NCBI GenBank assembly: GCA_018263505.1
Contig: JAANXA010000004.1
Location: 1-45,074, forward strand
DNA: 45,074 nt
Source of the DNA: Candidatus Nitrosopumilus sp.
GTDB lineage: Archaea; Thermoproteota; Nitrososphaeria; Nitrososphaerales; Nitrosopumilaceae
Direction of reading: 5' to 3'
Made by a program: the position numbers and the translations under genes. Below, in pieces: positions 1-8,730 of this stretch. How positions within the stretch are numbered: position 1 is the stretch's first letter; every line of letters begins with the position of its first letter. The notes below the pieces were generated by a model. It was not told the origin of the DNA. It saw only the letters and a list, made by a program, of their open reading frames with translations, and did not search any database.

Positions 1-1
1 T

Positions 2-169
2 GTAATGGAGATTCCTCCAACTGTCCAAGGTTCAGGGTCAGGTTCTGCTGAAATCCCAGCTTGGATCAAAAATAATGCAGGCTGGTGGGCAGATGGCTCC
101 ATTGATGATGCCTCCTTTATCCAAGGAATCCAATTCTTAATCAAAGAAGGAATTCTAAGCGTTCAGTAA
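2..169 (+). CDS. C-terminal fragment of a (probably exported) protein with a PAWIKNNAGWW repeat domain; 5' end outside window
   Basis: Frame 2 open from window start to TAA at 167-169: ...GSGSGSAEIPAWIKNNAGWWADGSIDDASFIQGIQFLIKEGILSVQ*; same domain as the end of the 414-1982 gene. Confidence 0.8.
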   Translation, partial: VMEIPPTVQGSGSGSAEIPAWIKNNAGWWADGSIDDASFIQGIQFLIKEGILSVQ

Positions 170-205
170 TAGGTTTTTAAATAAATTCTGTAAAGTGATT
201 GTACC

Positions 206-412
206 ATGAAAGACATCAACGACATAATGCCAAAAGTTCCAAACATGAGATGGGGAGCTTTAATGAATAAGGCTCCTACAAATGAGAAAGTTGAGGAGAT
301 GAATAAAATCTTCCCAAGTAATGGAAAATGGCATACTGTATTTGAAGAAAATGAATCAGTTACAATTGATGGAAAAGAAATTCGTAAAAAAGATCCTACA
401 AAGTGGACATAG
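206..412 (+). CDS. small conserved hypothetical protein (68 aa)
   Basis: Complete ORF with ATG; overlapping frame of 321-1982 ORF has its natural start after this stop. Confidence 0.6.
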   Translation: MKDINDIMPKVPNMRWGALMNKAPTNEKVEEMNKIFPSNGKWHTVFEENESVTIDGKEIRKKDPTKWT

Positions 413-413
413 A

Positions 414-1982
414 TTGAAAAGTTTCATTTTATTTTCTGTTTTATTCTTTACAGCATTTTTTGTATTTGACAGTGTTCATGATAATGCATACGGTCATGGA
501 GTTGGAAGTGAAATATTTCCTCCTGTGGAATTAAATGGAAAACAGGTTGCTTTAGAAGTCTCATCTTCACAAAATGATCCTGAAACTAGTGATGATCAAC
601 AAATATCAATTTCATTAATTGATTTTGATTCAAAAATAACTTTACGTGATGTAACCTTTCTAATAACTTCTCATCGTGGTGATACATTTTTGTTTGAAAA
701 AGAATTCAAAGCAGATAATGGATTTGTTGTTTTTAATTTTATTTCAAAAGACACTGATTCAGTAATTATTGAAGAACAAAATGATTCAAATCTATTTGGT
801 TCATTGCTCGGACTTGATAGTAGATTAGTTAATGTTTCAGGACCAAAACTAAGTGAAGGTGGATTATACAAATTGGATATTAGTATAATTACAGCTGAAG
901 GATATTCCAAAAAATTTGATGATCCATTAATTTTCAATGCTGGTATATCTATTGCTCAAACAACAAGACACAATATTGTTGATCCAAATTTTGGGGAACA
1001 ATACATAGATGTTGTAACATTTTATGACGAAATCAGTGACTTTCAATATGATAGTTCCACCAAAGAAACTTCTTTTTTCATGCCTTTTGAGTGGACTCAG
1101 ACAAATATTGATCAAACATCTGTAGTTCATGAAGAACTAATAATTCCAGAATCATTTGGAGATATGCTAGTTTCAGGATTTACAATATATGTTAATGATT
1201 TACAATTATCTGATGATATTGTAACAATTGATGATTTTTTCTCAGAACAACGAACTGTTCATTTTATAATTTATCAAAAAGAATTACAGAGAATTTTTGA
1301 TACCAATTCTAATCAAAATGGAATGAATTTTGTAATTACACCTGATAGAGATTATACTCATTTGAGTTCTGTTACTGAAAATGGACAGTTTAGAATTTTA
1401 GTTTCGTGGGATCCTGAAAATTTAAAATCAAATGATAAAGCAAAAATTATTTTTGATGTAACTGACATCTTTTTGAAAAATAGACCTATTGCCACACCTT
1501 ACGAATTTTCTATCACTCAAAATGAACAAGTAATTTTTGAACAAAACGGAATCAGTTCCGATTCAAAAGAGAATCCTAATGTTGCAGAATTTTTTGTTCC
1601 TAAAGACATTTCTGGTGTTATTAATTTGAATTTTAATAATTTGGATAACAATAACCTTGCAAAAACTGCAATTCCTATTGTTATAGATAGAGTGGTACCC
1701 CAAAATGATATTTCTATTCCATCCTGGATCAAAAACAATGCTGGTTGGTGGTCAAGTGATGATATCGATGATGAGACCTTTGTACGTGGAATTGAATATT
1801 TGGTAAAAAATCAAATCATTTCAACTTCATCAACTGCTCAAGGTTCAGGGTCAGGTTCTGATGAAATCCCAGCTTGGATCAAAAACAATGCAGGCTGGTG
1901 GGCAGATGGTTCCATTGATGATGAAACTTTTGTAAATGGAATTGAATATCTAGTGGAATATGGCATAATTCGAATTAACTAA
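414..1982 (+). CDS. exported protein with two C-terminal PxWIKNNAGWW repeat domains
   Basis: ORF track starts at 321, but the TTG at 414 gives LKSFILFSVLFFTAFFVFDS..., a signal peptide-like start just after the preceding gene; two C-terminal copies of IPxWIKNNAGWW...DDETFVxGIEYLV. Confidence 0.75.
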   Translation: MKSFILFSVLFFTAFFVFDSVHDNAYGHGVGSEIFPPVELNGKQVALEVSSSQNDPETSDDQQISISLIDFDSKITLRDVTFLITSHRGDTFLFEKEFKADNGFVVFNFISKDTDSVIIEEQNDSNLFGSLLGLDSRLVNVSGPKLSEGGLYKLDISIITAEGYSKKFDDPLIFNAGISIAQTTRHNIVDPNFGEQYIDVVTFYDEISDFQYDSSTKETSFFMPFEWTQTNIDQTSVVHEELIIPESFGDMLVSGFTIYVNDLQLSDDIVTIDDFFSEQRTVHFIIYQKELQRIFDTNSNQNGMNFVITPDRDYTHLSSVTENGQFRILVSWDPENLKSNDKAKIIFDVTDIFLKNRPIATPYEFSITQNEQVIFEQNGISSDSKENPNVAEFFVPKDISGVINLNFNNLDNNNLAKTAIPIVIDRVVPQNDISIPSWIKNNAGWWSSDDIDDETFVRGIEYLVKNQIISTSSTAQGSGSGSDEIPAWIKNNAGWWADGSIDDETFVNGIEYLVEYGIIRIN

Positions 1983-2290
1983 TCTTCATCAACATAGTCA
2001 TCTTCTTCAAGTATCTGATTTGCTATTTTGTCAACTTCACTTTCTTCATCATCTTCAATCCCCAAAATCTCTTCAAGATACTCTTTTGCCTCATTGATGT
2101 TATCAAGAAAATACTGAGCGATGTCAGGATAATTCTCAAATGTATCTTCTGCACCGCTAGTAATATTTCCCCTTCCTCCAATGTCTTGCTCCATTACATC
2201 TTTGCCATCGGTAAAGTCAACGTCTCTGTATAGTGCTTCTTCGTTCAAACGTGTTCCACAACACGGACATCTTGCTCGAATTTTTAACAT
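1979..2290 (-). CDS. acidic protein with N-terminal CPCCGT zinc-binding knuckle
   Basis: MLKIRARCPCCGTRLNEE... with very acidic C-terminus; palindrome and AT-rich promoter directly upstream. Confidence 0.6.
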   Translation of the reverse strand: MLKIRARCPCCGTRLNEEALYRDVDFTDGKDVMEQDIGGRGNITSGAEDTFENYPDIAQYFLDNINEAKEYLEEILGIEDDEESEVDKIANQILEEDDYVDED

Positions 2291-2301
2291 TATTTAGTAT
2301 A

Positions 2302-2319
2302 ATTTAGGCATGCCTAAAT
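2302..2319. promoter_or_regulatory. perfect 18-bp palindrome ATTTAGGCATGCCTAAAT upstream of the minus-strand zinc-knuckle gene
   Basis: Read directly; 12 bp upstream of the ATG at 2290. Confidence 0.5.
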
Positions 2320-2328
2320 CCTTTTTGT

Positions 2329-2505
2329 GATTCTATTTGAACAAATGAACAATCATTTGAACGATTTTGATTCTATTTGAACAAAAATACACTTGGTTTG
2401 AACGATTTTGATTCTATTTGAACAAAAATACACTTGGTTTGAACGATTTTGATTCTATTTGAACAAAAATACACTTGGTTTGAACGATTTTGGTTTTACT
2501 TGAAT
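2329..2505 (+). repeat. about 41-bp tandem repeat array composed of TTTGAAC-type motifs every 20-21 bp
   Basis: GATTCTATTTGAAC starts at 2329, 2369, 2410, 2451; TTTGAAC at 2336, 2356, 2376, 2397, 2417, 2438, 2458, 2479, plus degenerate CTTGAAT at 2499. Confidence 0.9.
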
Positions 2506-2620
2506 GATTTGGAAAATCACTGAAATCATGTCAATATTATCACATTTACCTTATTTTTGAATCAAATTTTGAAAAAAAATTGGAGGTTGACTTAAAATCT
2601 TCAAACGACTATGATTTGTA

Positions 2621-3898
2621 TTGCCAACAGAAATTACAGAAAAAACAAAATCTGAAATCATTTACTATCTACTTTCAGGGTATAGTTATTCTGAAATCAT
2701 TGATTCAATTAAAACATCAAAGGGTACTATCACAAAAGTTGTACAAGAGTTAGACCTGATTCATGGAAAAAATAACATTGATTTGTTACTATCATTTGCA
2801 AAATCTCTCAAAAAAGAACAACTAACACCTCCTCAAACATTAATTGGCATTAGAATCCATTCCATCTTAAAATCATTGAATTGCAATGAGGAATATGTCC
2901 AAGAATTTTTAGATAAAATAGTATCTAAATGCAAATCTCAAAATCTTTCCCCCGATGATTTAGTGAGATATTCAACAATGCTCTTTGAGTTATCCCAATT
3001 AACAGATATTCCATTAGAAAAACTAGAGAGTCATAATTCCTCATTAATTCAAAAAAACAAATCACTTAATGATTCCATTATACAATTAAACAAAGAGAAA
3101 AAAGAAGTAAAGAAAAGACTAGATGATGCATTACACCATGAAAATACAACTATTCAATCATTAAATGAATTCAGTAATATCAAAAAAAGACTAGGGGAGT
3201 TTAACATAGACATTGGTGATTTGGATTTACTTGTATCAATGTTAAAGGAATCATCCAGATTAGACTTTGATCCTCACAAAGTGATACAATACATCAAAAA
3301 AGAATCCTCCTTTGAGACTCGAATTGATTTATTACAAAAAGACATTGATAAAATGGATAATACTGTACAACAAAAACAAAACGAATTGACTAGAATTCAA
3401 AGTGATATTGATGAGTTAAAACTACAAAAAGAACAATTGATATCACAAAATGATTCTTTACAGGAACAAATCAAATTCTCAAAAGATACTACACTATCTA
3501 CCATCACTAAAATCAAAGATTCTTCTGTATCTGCCATTGATTTGTCTGCAAAAGCAGCAAAAGATTCCATTGTATCAACTAATGATACTGCTCAAAAAGA
3601 GATGAAAATCATTACTGATACTGCAAAAAGTAACTTTGAAGAAATTACAACAGACTTTGAATCACTACTATCCAAGGTATCTCAAGCATCAACTGAAATT
3701 GGAAAGATGCAGGCATTAATACCGCTATATCTGATGATCACACAACTCAAAGGAGACACAATTCCTGTGTACATCAGTTTGCTATCCATGTTTGATTCAT
3801 TACTAATTTGGGAAAAAACTCATCATGCACCAATTGGAGTGGTGAATCATATCAATTATTTACAGAATATTTTACGAGAATATCTTGCAAAGCAATAA
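2621..3898 (+). CDS. HTH domain + long coiled-coil protein
   Basis: N-terminal KTKSEIIYYLLSGYSYSEIIDSIKTSKGTITKVVQEL looks like an HTH; central heptad-rich LQKDIDKMDNTVQQKQNELTRIQSDIDELKLQKEQL. TTG start. Confidence 0.65.
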   Translation: MPTEITEKTKSEIIYYLLSGYSYSEIIDSIKTSKGTITKVVQELDLIHGKNNIDLLLSFAKSLKKEQLTPPQTLIGIRIHSILKSLNCNEEYVQEFLDKIVSKCKSQNLSPDDLVRYSTMLFELSQLTDIPLEKLESHNSSLIQKNKSLNDSIIQLNKEKKEVKKRLDDALHHENTTIQSLNEFSNIKKRLGEFNIDIGDLDLLVSMLKESSRLDFDPHKVIQYIKKESSFETRIDLLQKDIDKMDNTVQQKQNELTRIQSDIDELKLQKEQLISQNDSLQEQIKFSKDTTLSTITKIKDSSVSAIDLSAKAAKDSIVSTNDTAQKEMKIITDTAKSNFEEITTDFESLLSKVSQASTEIGKMQALIPLYLMITQLKGDTIPVYISLLSMFDSLLIWEKTHHAPIGVVNHINYLQNILREYLAKQ

Positions 3899-4283
3899 TT
3901 CTGTAGATGAATTGATTCATCTTGCAAATGATGCTAATACTACTCTAACTCAAAATGCAAGAAAAATAGTTTTAGATATTTTGCATCAAGGTACTACATC
4001 TAACACCAGTAATCTGGATAAAATTTTATCACTTGGGAAATATTTTGGTGATGAAACAATTAAACAAATCGGAACTAACAAGGTTCATCAAATCACTCAA
4101 AATGAACAAAAAAGCAAAGAACTATCTGATAAAGTATCTCAATGTATCTCAAAAATTAACCAAATGTCATATGATTCATTGATTATAGTACTTGAGCAAT
4201 ACTCTATTGGAGGAGTGGAATCTGCAACAAACTACATTCAGACTGATACAAGAATAATTAAAACAAAAAGAATCACTGGTTAA
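3885..4283 (+). CDS. hypothetical protein translationally coupled to the HTH/coiled-coil gene
   Basis: 132-aa ORF overlapping the upstream gene by 14 nt; TTG start. Confidence 0.5.
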   Translation: MQSNNSVDELIHLANDANTTLTQNARKIVLDILHQGTTSNTSNLDKILSLGKYFGDETIKQIGTNKVHQITQNEQKSKELSDKVSQCISKINQMSYDSLIIVLEQYSIGGVESATNYIQTDTRIIKTKRITG

Positions 4284-4390
4284 AACTTTCATTTCATTGC
4301 GATAACTACAACTGTTACATGTACGTGTGGAATGGGTGTATCTGCATCCAATAATCTTATTATACAAATTTCAATGATTAAACATAACTA

Positions 4391-5170
4391 ATGTTTCCAT
4401 TACGTGATGAAAATCCTCATCCCCCTGGGTTTAAACCAAAAGTAACAATTGCATTAATAATTGTAAATGCAGTTGTATTTCTAATACAAGCAGTATATAC
4501 TGGACAAATACTTGATTTTACAAACCCAAATGCATTTACAATGTTTTACAATTGGGGTGCTGTTCCAAATTGTGTAACTGGAGCTACTGGTTCATTAATT
4601 GATTTTGGTGCAGGTGCAGTACAACTTGATTGTCCATCAGTCCCATACGTATCTCTACTTAGTTCTATTTTCATGCATGGTGGATTACTTCACTTTGCAG
4701 GTAACATGTGGTTTTTGTGGATTTTTGGTGATAACATTGAACAAAAGTTTGGTAAACTAAAATTTCTAGGAATTTATTTAATTTGGGGAATTCTTGCAGG
4801 ACTAGTTCACATTCTTGGTGATACTTCAAGTGTAATTCCTGCAGTTGGAGCATCAGGAGCTATTTCTGGAGTATTGGGTGCATATTTGGTAATTTTTCCA
4901 AGAGCTCGAATTCAAACTTTCATGATGTTGGGATTCTTTTGGAGAATGATGCATATTCAAGCACGTTGGTTCTTACCATTTTGGTTAGTTTTCCAAAACT
5001 TACTCCCATTGTTTACTAGTGGATTTGGAGTTGCAGGTGGTGGAGTAGCATATTTGGCACATATTGGTGGATTTGCAATTGGTTTGGCGACTGGATATTT
5101 GTACAAAAAAACACACAGTTCTGATTTTACATATGGTACTAGGTATGGGTACAGATCAGATTACCGATAA
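4391..5170 (+). CDS. rhomboid family intramembrane serine protease
   Basis: HGGLLHFAGNMWFLWIFGDNIE and GASGAISGVLGAYLVIFPRARI: rhomboid GxSG and HxxxN motifs, multi-pass. Confidence 0.9.
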   Translation: MFPLRDENPHPPGFKPKVTIALIIVNAVVFLIQAVYTGQILDFTNPNAFTMFYNWGAVPNCVTGATGSLIDFGAGAVQLDCPSVPYVSLLSSIFMHGGLLHFAGNMWFLWIFGDNIEQKFGKLKFLGIYLIWGILAGLVHILGDTSSVIPAVGASGAISGVLGAYLVIFPRARIQTFMMLGFFWRMMHIQARWFLPFWLVFQNLLPLFTSGFGVAGGGVAYLAHIGGFAIGLATGYLYKKTHSSDFTYGTRYGYRSDYR

Positions 5171-5225
5171 TTAATCAAGTGAAAATTTTTGAAAGAATAA
5201 ATTCCTAATTTCATTTGAAATTTTT

Positions 5226-5402
5226 ATGCCTTTGATAACAGTGTCAATGTATCCTGGACGTACTCAGGAACAAAAAGATGAATTTGCAAAAGCAATTACA
5301 AAGTCAGCAGTTGATATTCTAAAAACAAAAGAAAATCATGTTATTGTTGTTTTTGAAGACAATCCAAAAGAAAATTGGTTTCTAGCTGGAAACCAACTTT
5401 AA
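5226..5402 (+). CDS. 4-oxalocrotonate tautomerase family protein (58 aa)
   Basis: MPLITVSMYPGRTQEQKDEFAKAITKSAVDILKTKENHVIVVFEDNPKENWFLAGNQL*; Pro after Met as in the 4-OT family. Below the length cutoff of the ORF track. Confidence 0.8.
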   Translation: MPLITVSMYPGRTQEQKDEFAKAITKSAVDILKTKENHVIVVFEDNPKENWFLAGNQL

Positions 5403-5511
5403 TTATTTTTTAAAAAATTTACTGGAGATATTCCTGTCCAGTTCAGGTATGACATACACACATTCCTATGGTCGGTTAATAATATTGAAACAAATTTGTA
5501 TAATAACAAAA

Positions 5512-5534
5512 TGGTACATTTAGCTATTGTACCA
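5512..5534. promoter_or_regulatory. inverted repeat TGGTACA-N9-TGTACCA upstream of nitrilase-family gene
   Basis: Perfect 7-bp arms, 40 bp upstream of ATG at 5574. Confidence 0.4.
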
Positions 5535-5573
5535 GCCCTTTATCCTTTTATTCTCATATGATTATTTTATTTT

Positions 5574-6371
5574 ATGAAAGTTGCAGTGGTTCAATTCAAA
5601 GCATCAACTAGTAAGGAGATTAATTTACAAAAAATTATTTCATACATATCAAAAGCTGCTGCAAACCATGCAACTCTTTGTGCATTTCCAGAATTCATGA
5701 TGTTTTATACAAATTCTAAACAAACACCAAAACAACTTGCAGAACTTGCAGAAACAATTCATGGAAATTTTGTTACACAAATTGCAAAAACTGCAAAAGA
5801 AAATCATATTCAAGTTATTGGTTCATTTTATGAAAAGAGTAAAAAGAAAAATAGAGTTTATGATACTTCATTTATTATTAATGAATTTGGTAAAGTAATC
5901 TCTACGTATAGAAAAATCCATCTTTATGATGCGTTAGGTTTTAGAGAGTCTGACAAGATGGCTCCAGGCTCAAAAATCACAAAACCTGTTAACACATCAA
6001 TTGGAAAAACAGGCATGATGATTTGTTATGATTTGAGATTTCCTGAAATGTCTCGCTCTTTAGCTCTTACTGGTTCTGAAATTTTAGTTGCACCATCAGC
6101 TTGGGTGAAAGGTAATATGAAAGAAGATCATTGGATCACAATTAACAAAACACGTGCAATTGAAAATGGATGTTATGTAATCTCTCCTGATCAAGTTGGA
6201 AATATTTACTGCGGAAGAAGTTTAGTTGTTGATCCATATGGAAAAATTTTACTTGATATGAAAAAGAAACAAGGAATCAGTTATGTTACAATTAATCTAG
6301 ATAAAGTAAAACAAACGCGAAAAACTTTGCCGTTATTAAAAAATAGAAAACCTACTTCTTATTCTTTGTAG
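5574..6371 (+). CDS. carbon-nitrogen hydrolase (nitrilase superfamily)
   Basis: CAFPEFMM, KIHLYD, GMMICYDLRFPEMSR: Glu-Lys-Cys catalytic triad motifs. Confidence 0.9.
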   Translation: MKVAVVQFKASTSKEINLQKIISYISKAAANHATLCAFPEFMMFYTNSKQTPKQLAELAETIHGNFVTQIAKTAKENHIQVIGSFYEKSKKKNRVYDTSFIINEFGKVISTYRKIHLYDALGFRESDKMAPGSKITKPVNTSIGKTGMMICYDLRFPEMSRSLALTGSEILVAPSAWVKGNMKEDHWITINKTRAIENGCYVISPDQVGNIYCGRSLVVDPYGKILLDMKKKQGISYVTINLDKVKQTRKTLPLLKNRKPTSYSL

Positions 6372-6825
6372 ATTTCACTTCTCTACTTTTACAATTAAAA
6401 TTTGCACACTGCTTTGTCCATTTTTGATTCTTTGAATATCTAAAAATTATCATAGGCCATTTACAAATATCACATGGTTGTTTTGTTGCACGAAGTCTTG
6501 CCTTTTGTAAAAGTGGAGAAGATGCTTTACATCCACCATAAAAATTCGAACAACCCATGAAACGTTTTCTTGTAGTTCTTGAACGAATCACCATTAATTC
6601 ACCTAGATTACATTGTGGACATTGAACTAGTCCATTTTTTGGAGAATTAGTTCCAAGAATCATGTATTTTTTTTCTTTTGATGACCAAGAAAGATACCCA
6701 TTACTATCCAAAAATTGTATGATCTCTTTTTTGAATATGCTAGTTTTTGACTTTGAAGTTTTTACAATGTGCCTTGCAGTAATTTTTTTAATTTGAACTG
6801 TACGGAGTCTTTTTTTTGTCGGCAT
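6352..6825 (-). CDS. topoisomerase-type zinc-ribbon protein
   Basis: CPQCNLGELMVIRSRTTRKRFMGCSNFYGGCKASSPL resembles C4 topoisomerase zinc finger; second CDICKWP...C..FNC. Confidence 0.75.
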   Translation of the reverse strand: MPTKKRLRTVQIKKITARHIVKTSKSKTSIFKKEIIQFLDSNGYLSWSSKEKKYMILGTNSPKNGLVQCPQCNLGELMVIRSRTTRKRFMGCSNFYGGCKASSPLLQKARLRATKQPCDICKWPMIIFRYSKNQKWTKQCANFNCKSREVKSTKNKK

Positions 6826-6881
6826 TATCTATGGACAAATTACTAAAACGATTTTTATAGGGATTTGCATCAGCGACTTTT

Positions 6882-8036
6882 GTGGAAAAGGTTTGTGTTC
6901 TTGGTGCAGGTAGTACCAAATATGGAAAATTAGCAGATAGTATTGCTGATATTGCAACTCAGGCGTCAGTTTCAGCCATAGAAACTGCAGGAATCGATCC
7001 AAAAGAGATCAAAGCATCTTACATTTCAAATGTTTTTGGAGTTGCAGACAAACAAGTACATCTTGGACCTGTTTTAATGAGTAATTTAGGAATTTCAGAT
7101 AAACCATCATTATCAATTGAATCAGCATGTGGAAGCGGTTCTGTAGCATTTAGAGAAGCATATGCAAATGTTGCTGCAGGATTTTATGATTGTCTTGTAG
7201 TTACTGGTGTTGAAAAAGTTACTCATACTGGAACTGAATGGACAACAACTTACTTTGCATATTGTTCAGATTTCTTTTATGAAGGTCAAGCTGGTGCATC
7301 ATTTCCAGGATTGTTTGCATCAATGGCAAGAGCTTACTTGACAGAATTTGATGCAACAGAAGAAGATTTTGCTAAAGTTGCAGTAAAGAATCATGAAAAT
7401 GGTTTACTAAATCCAAAAGCTCATTTGCAAAAGAAAATTACTGTTGATGATGTTTTAAATTCTGCAGTTGTTGCTAGTCCGTTAAAACTTTATGATTGCT
7501 GTCCATTTTCAGATGGTGCAAGTTCTGTAATTTTGTGTTCTGAAAAGTTTGCAAAAGAACATGGAAATGATTACGTAGAAGTAATTGGTTCTGGTCGTGG
7601 TGGTTCACCTGCTGCATTACAAGGACGTGAACATATGACAACCATTCCTAGTACAAAGATTGCAGCACAAGCTGCATATGACATGGCAGGAATCACTGCA
7701 AAAGATATAGACTTTGCAGAAATACATGATTGTTTTACAATTGCAGAGATTGTTGACACTGAGGATTTGGGATTCTTTGAAAAAGGAAAAGGAGTTCAAG
7801 CAGTACGTGAAGATAGAACAAAATTAAATTCTGATATATCCATTAATCCATCTGGAGGTCTAAAATCTAAAGGCCACCCAATTGGAGCTACAGGTGTAGG
7901 ACAAGTAGCAGAAGTGTATGATCAATTAACTGGAAAAGCAGGTGCAAGAACTGTAAAAGATGCAAAACTTGGTTTAACTCATAATTTTGGTGCAACAGGA
8001 GCTAGTTGTGCTGTTCACGTCTTCCAAAGTGTATAA
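6882..8036 (+). CDS. thiolase-family acetyl-CoA acetyltransferase
   Basis: SIESACGSGSVAFREAY, EIHDCFTIAEI, NPSGGLKSKGHPIGATG: thiolase motifs. Confidence 0.9.
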   Translation: MEKVCVLGAGSTKYGKLADSIADIATQASVSAIETAGIDPKEIKASYISNVFGVADKQVHLGPVLMSNLGISDKPSLSIESACGSGSVAFREAYANVAAGFYDCLVVTGVEKVTHTGTEWTTTYFAYCSDFFYEGQAGASFPGLFASMARAYLTEFDATEEDFAKVAVKNHENGLLNPKAHLQKKITVDDVLNSAVVASPLKLYDCCPFSDGASSVILCSEKFAKEHGNDYVEVIGSGRGGSPAALQGREHMTTIPSTKIAAQAAYDMAGITAKDIDFAEIHDCFTIAEIVDTEDLGFFEKGKGVQAVREDRTKLNSDISINPSGGLKSKGHPIGATGVGQVAEVYDQLTGKAGARTVKDAKLGLTHNFGATGASCAVHVFQSV

Positions 8037-8037
8037 C

Positions 8038-8406
8038 ATGTCTGTCAAAGAATTACTTATTGAAAATGCCAAACAAGGTAAGGTATTGACTCACAAATGT
8101 ACTAGTTGTGGACATCTTCACCTTTCAACTGTTTACTATTGTGAAAAATGTGGTAGTAAAGAATTTGAGAATGAAATTTTGGAAGGAACAGGCACGATTG
8201 CCACTTATACTATCATTACAGTTGCTCCTGCAGGCTTTGAGAAATACACCCCATATGCTTTTGTTGTTTTACATTTAGATAATTCTGATTTGAGAATTTC
8301 TGGATTTATGGCAAATATTGCCGTTCCTGAAGATCTTCCAGTTGGAACAAAAGCCAAAATCACTGATTTTGATGAACATCGCGGAATTATTGTTGAAAAG
8401 CAGTAA
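8038..8406 (+). CDS. OB-fold/zinc-ribbon protein (DUF35 type) partner of thiolase
   Basis: MSVKELLIENAKQGKVLTHKCTSCGHLHLSTVYYCEKCGSKEFENEILEGTGTIATYTII; ORF track start 7987 trimmed to ATG 8038. Confidence 0.85.
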   Translation: MSVKELLIENAKQGKVLTHKCTSCGHLHLSTVYYCEKCGSKEFENEILEGTGTIATYTIITVAPAGFEKYTPYAFVVLHLDNSDLRISGFMANIAVPEDLPVGTKAKITDFDEHRGIIVEKQ

Positions 8407-8476
8407 AATAATTTATTTGAATTATTAAAATTATTTAGAATCGATTCTTAATTATTTTGTATATCAGATTATTTTC

Positions 8477-8638
8477 ATGTCAGTAGAAATTGCATGTGGA
8501 AAATGTGGTGAAAAGATCAAAGACATGAAGATGCTAAAATCTCTAAAAGATGTTATGAAACCTTCTGATGGTAGATGTCCTTCATGTGGACAAAAACTTT
8601 CAACAGCAGAATTTTCACTTGATGTTCAAGAAAAATGA
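8477..8638 (+). CDS. small zinc-ribbon protein (53 aa)
   Basis: MSVEIACGKCGEKIKDMKMLKSLKDVMKPSDGRCPSCGQKLSTAEFSLDVQEK*; two CxxC knuckles; missed by ORF length cutoff. Confidence 0.7.
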   Translation: MSVEIACGKCGEKIKDMKMLKSLKDVMKPSDGRCPSCGQKLSTAEFSLDVQEK

Positions 8639-8730
8639 TCTAGAAAAAATGATCATATAAAGATCTTTTCTTTTTTCCAAATTTTTTTCTAGGCACAAAT
8701 GTTAATAATCCCTCTTTCTGTAAAACTTGC

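Noticed and set aside
321-413. Upstream part of ORF 321-1982
   Set aside because: Out-of-frame overlap with the 206-412 gene; signal peptide-like start at TTG 414 is more plausible.
2329-2505. Possible CRISPR array
   Set aside because: Repeats are contiguous 41-bp tandem units with no unique spacers and no cas genes nearby.
4176-4367. Minus-strand 63-aa ORF
   Set aside because: Overlaps the end of the 3885-4283 ORF and has no supporting features.
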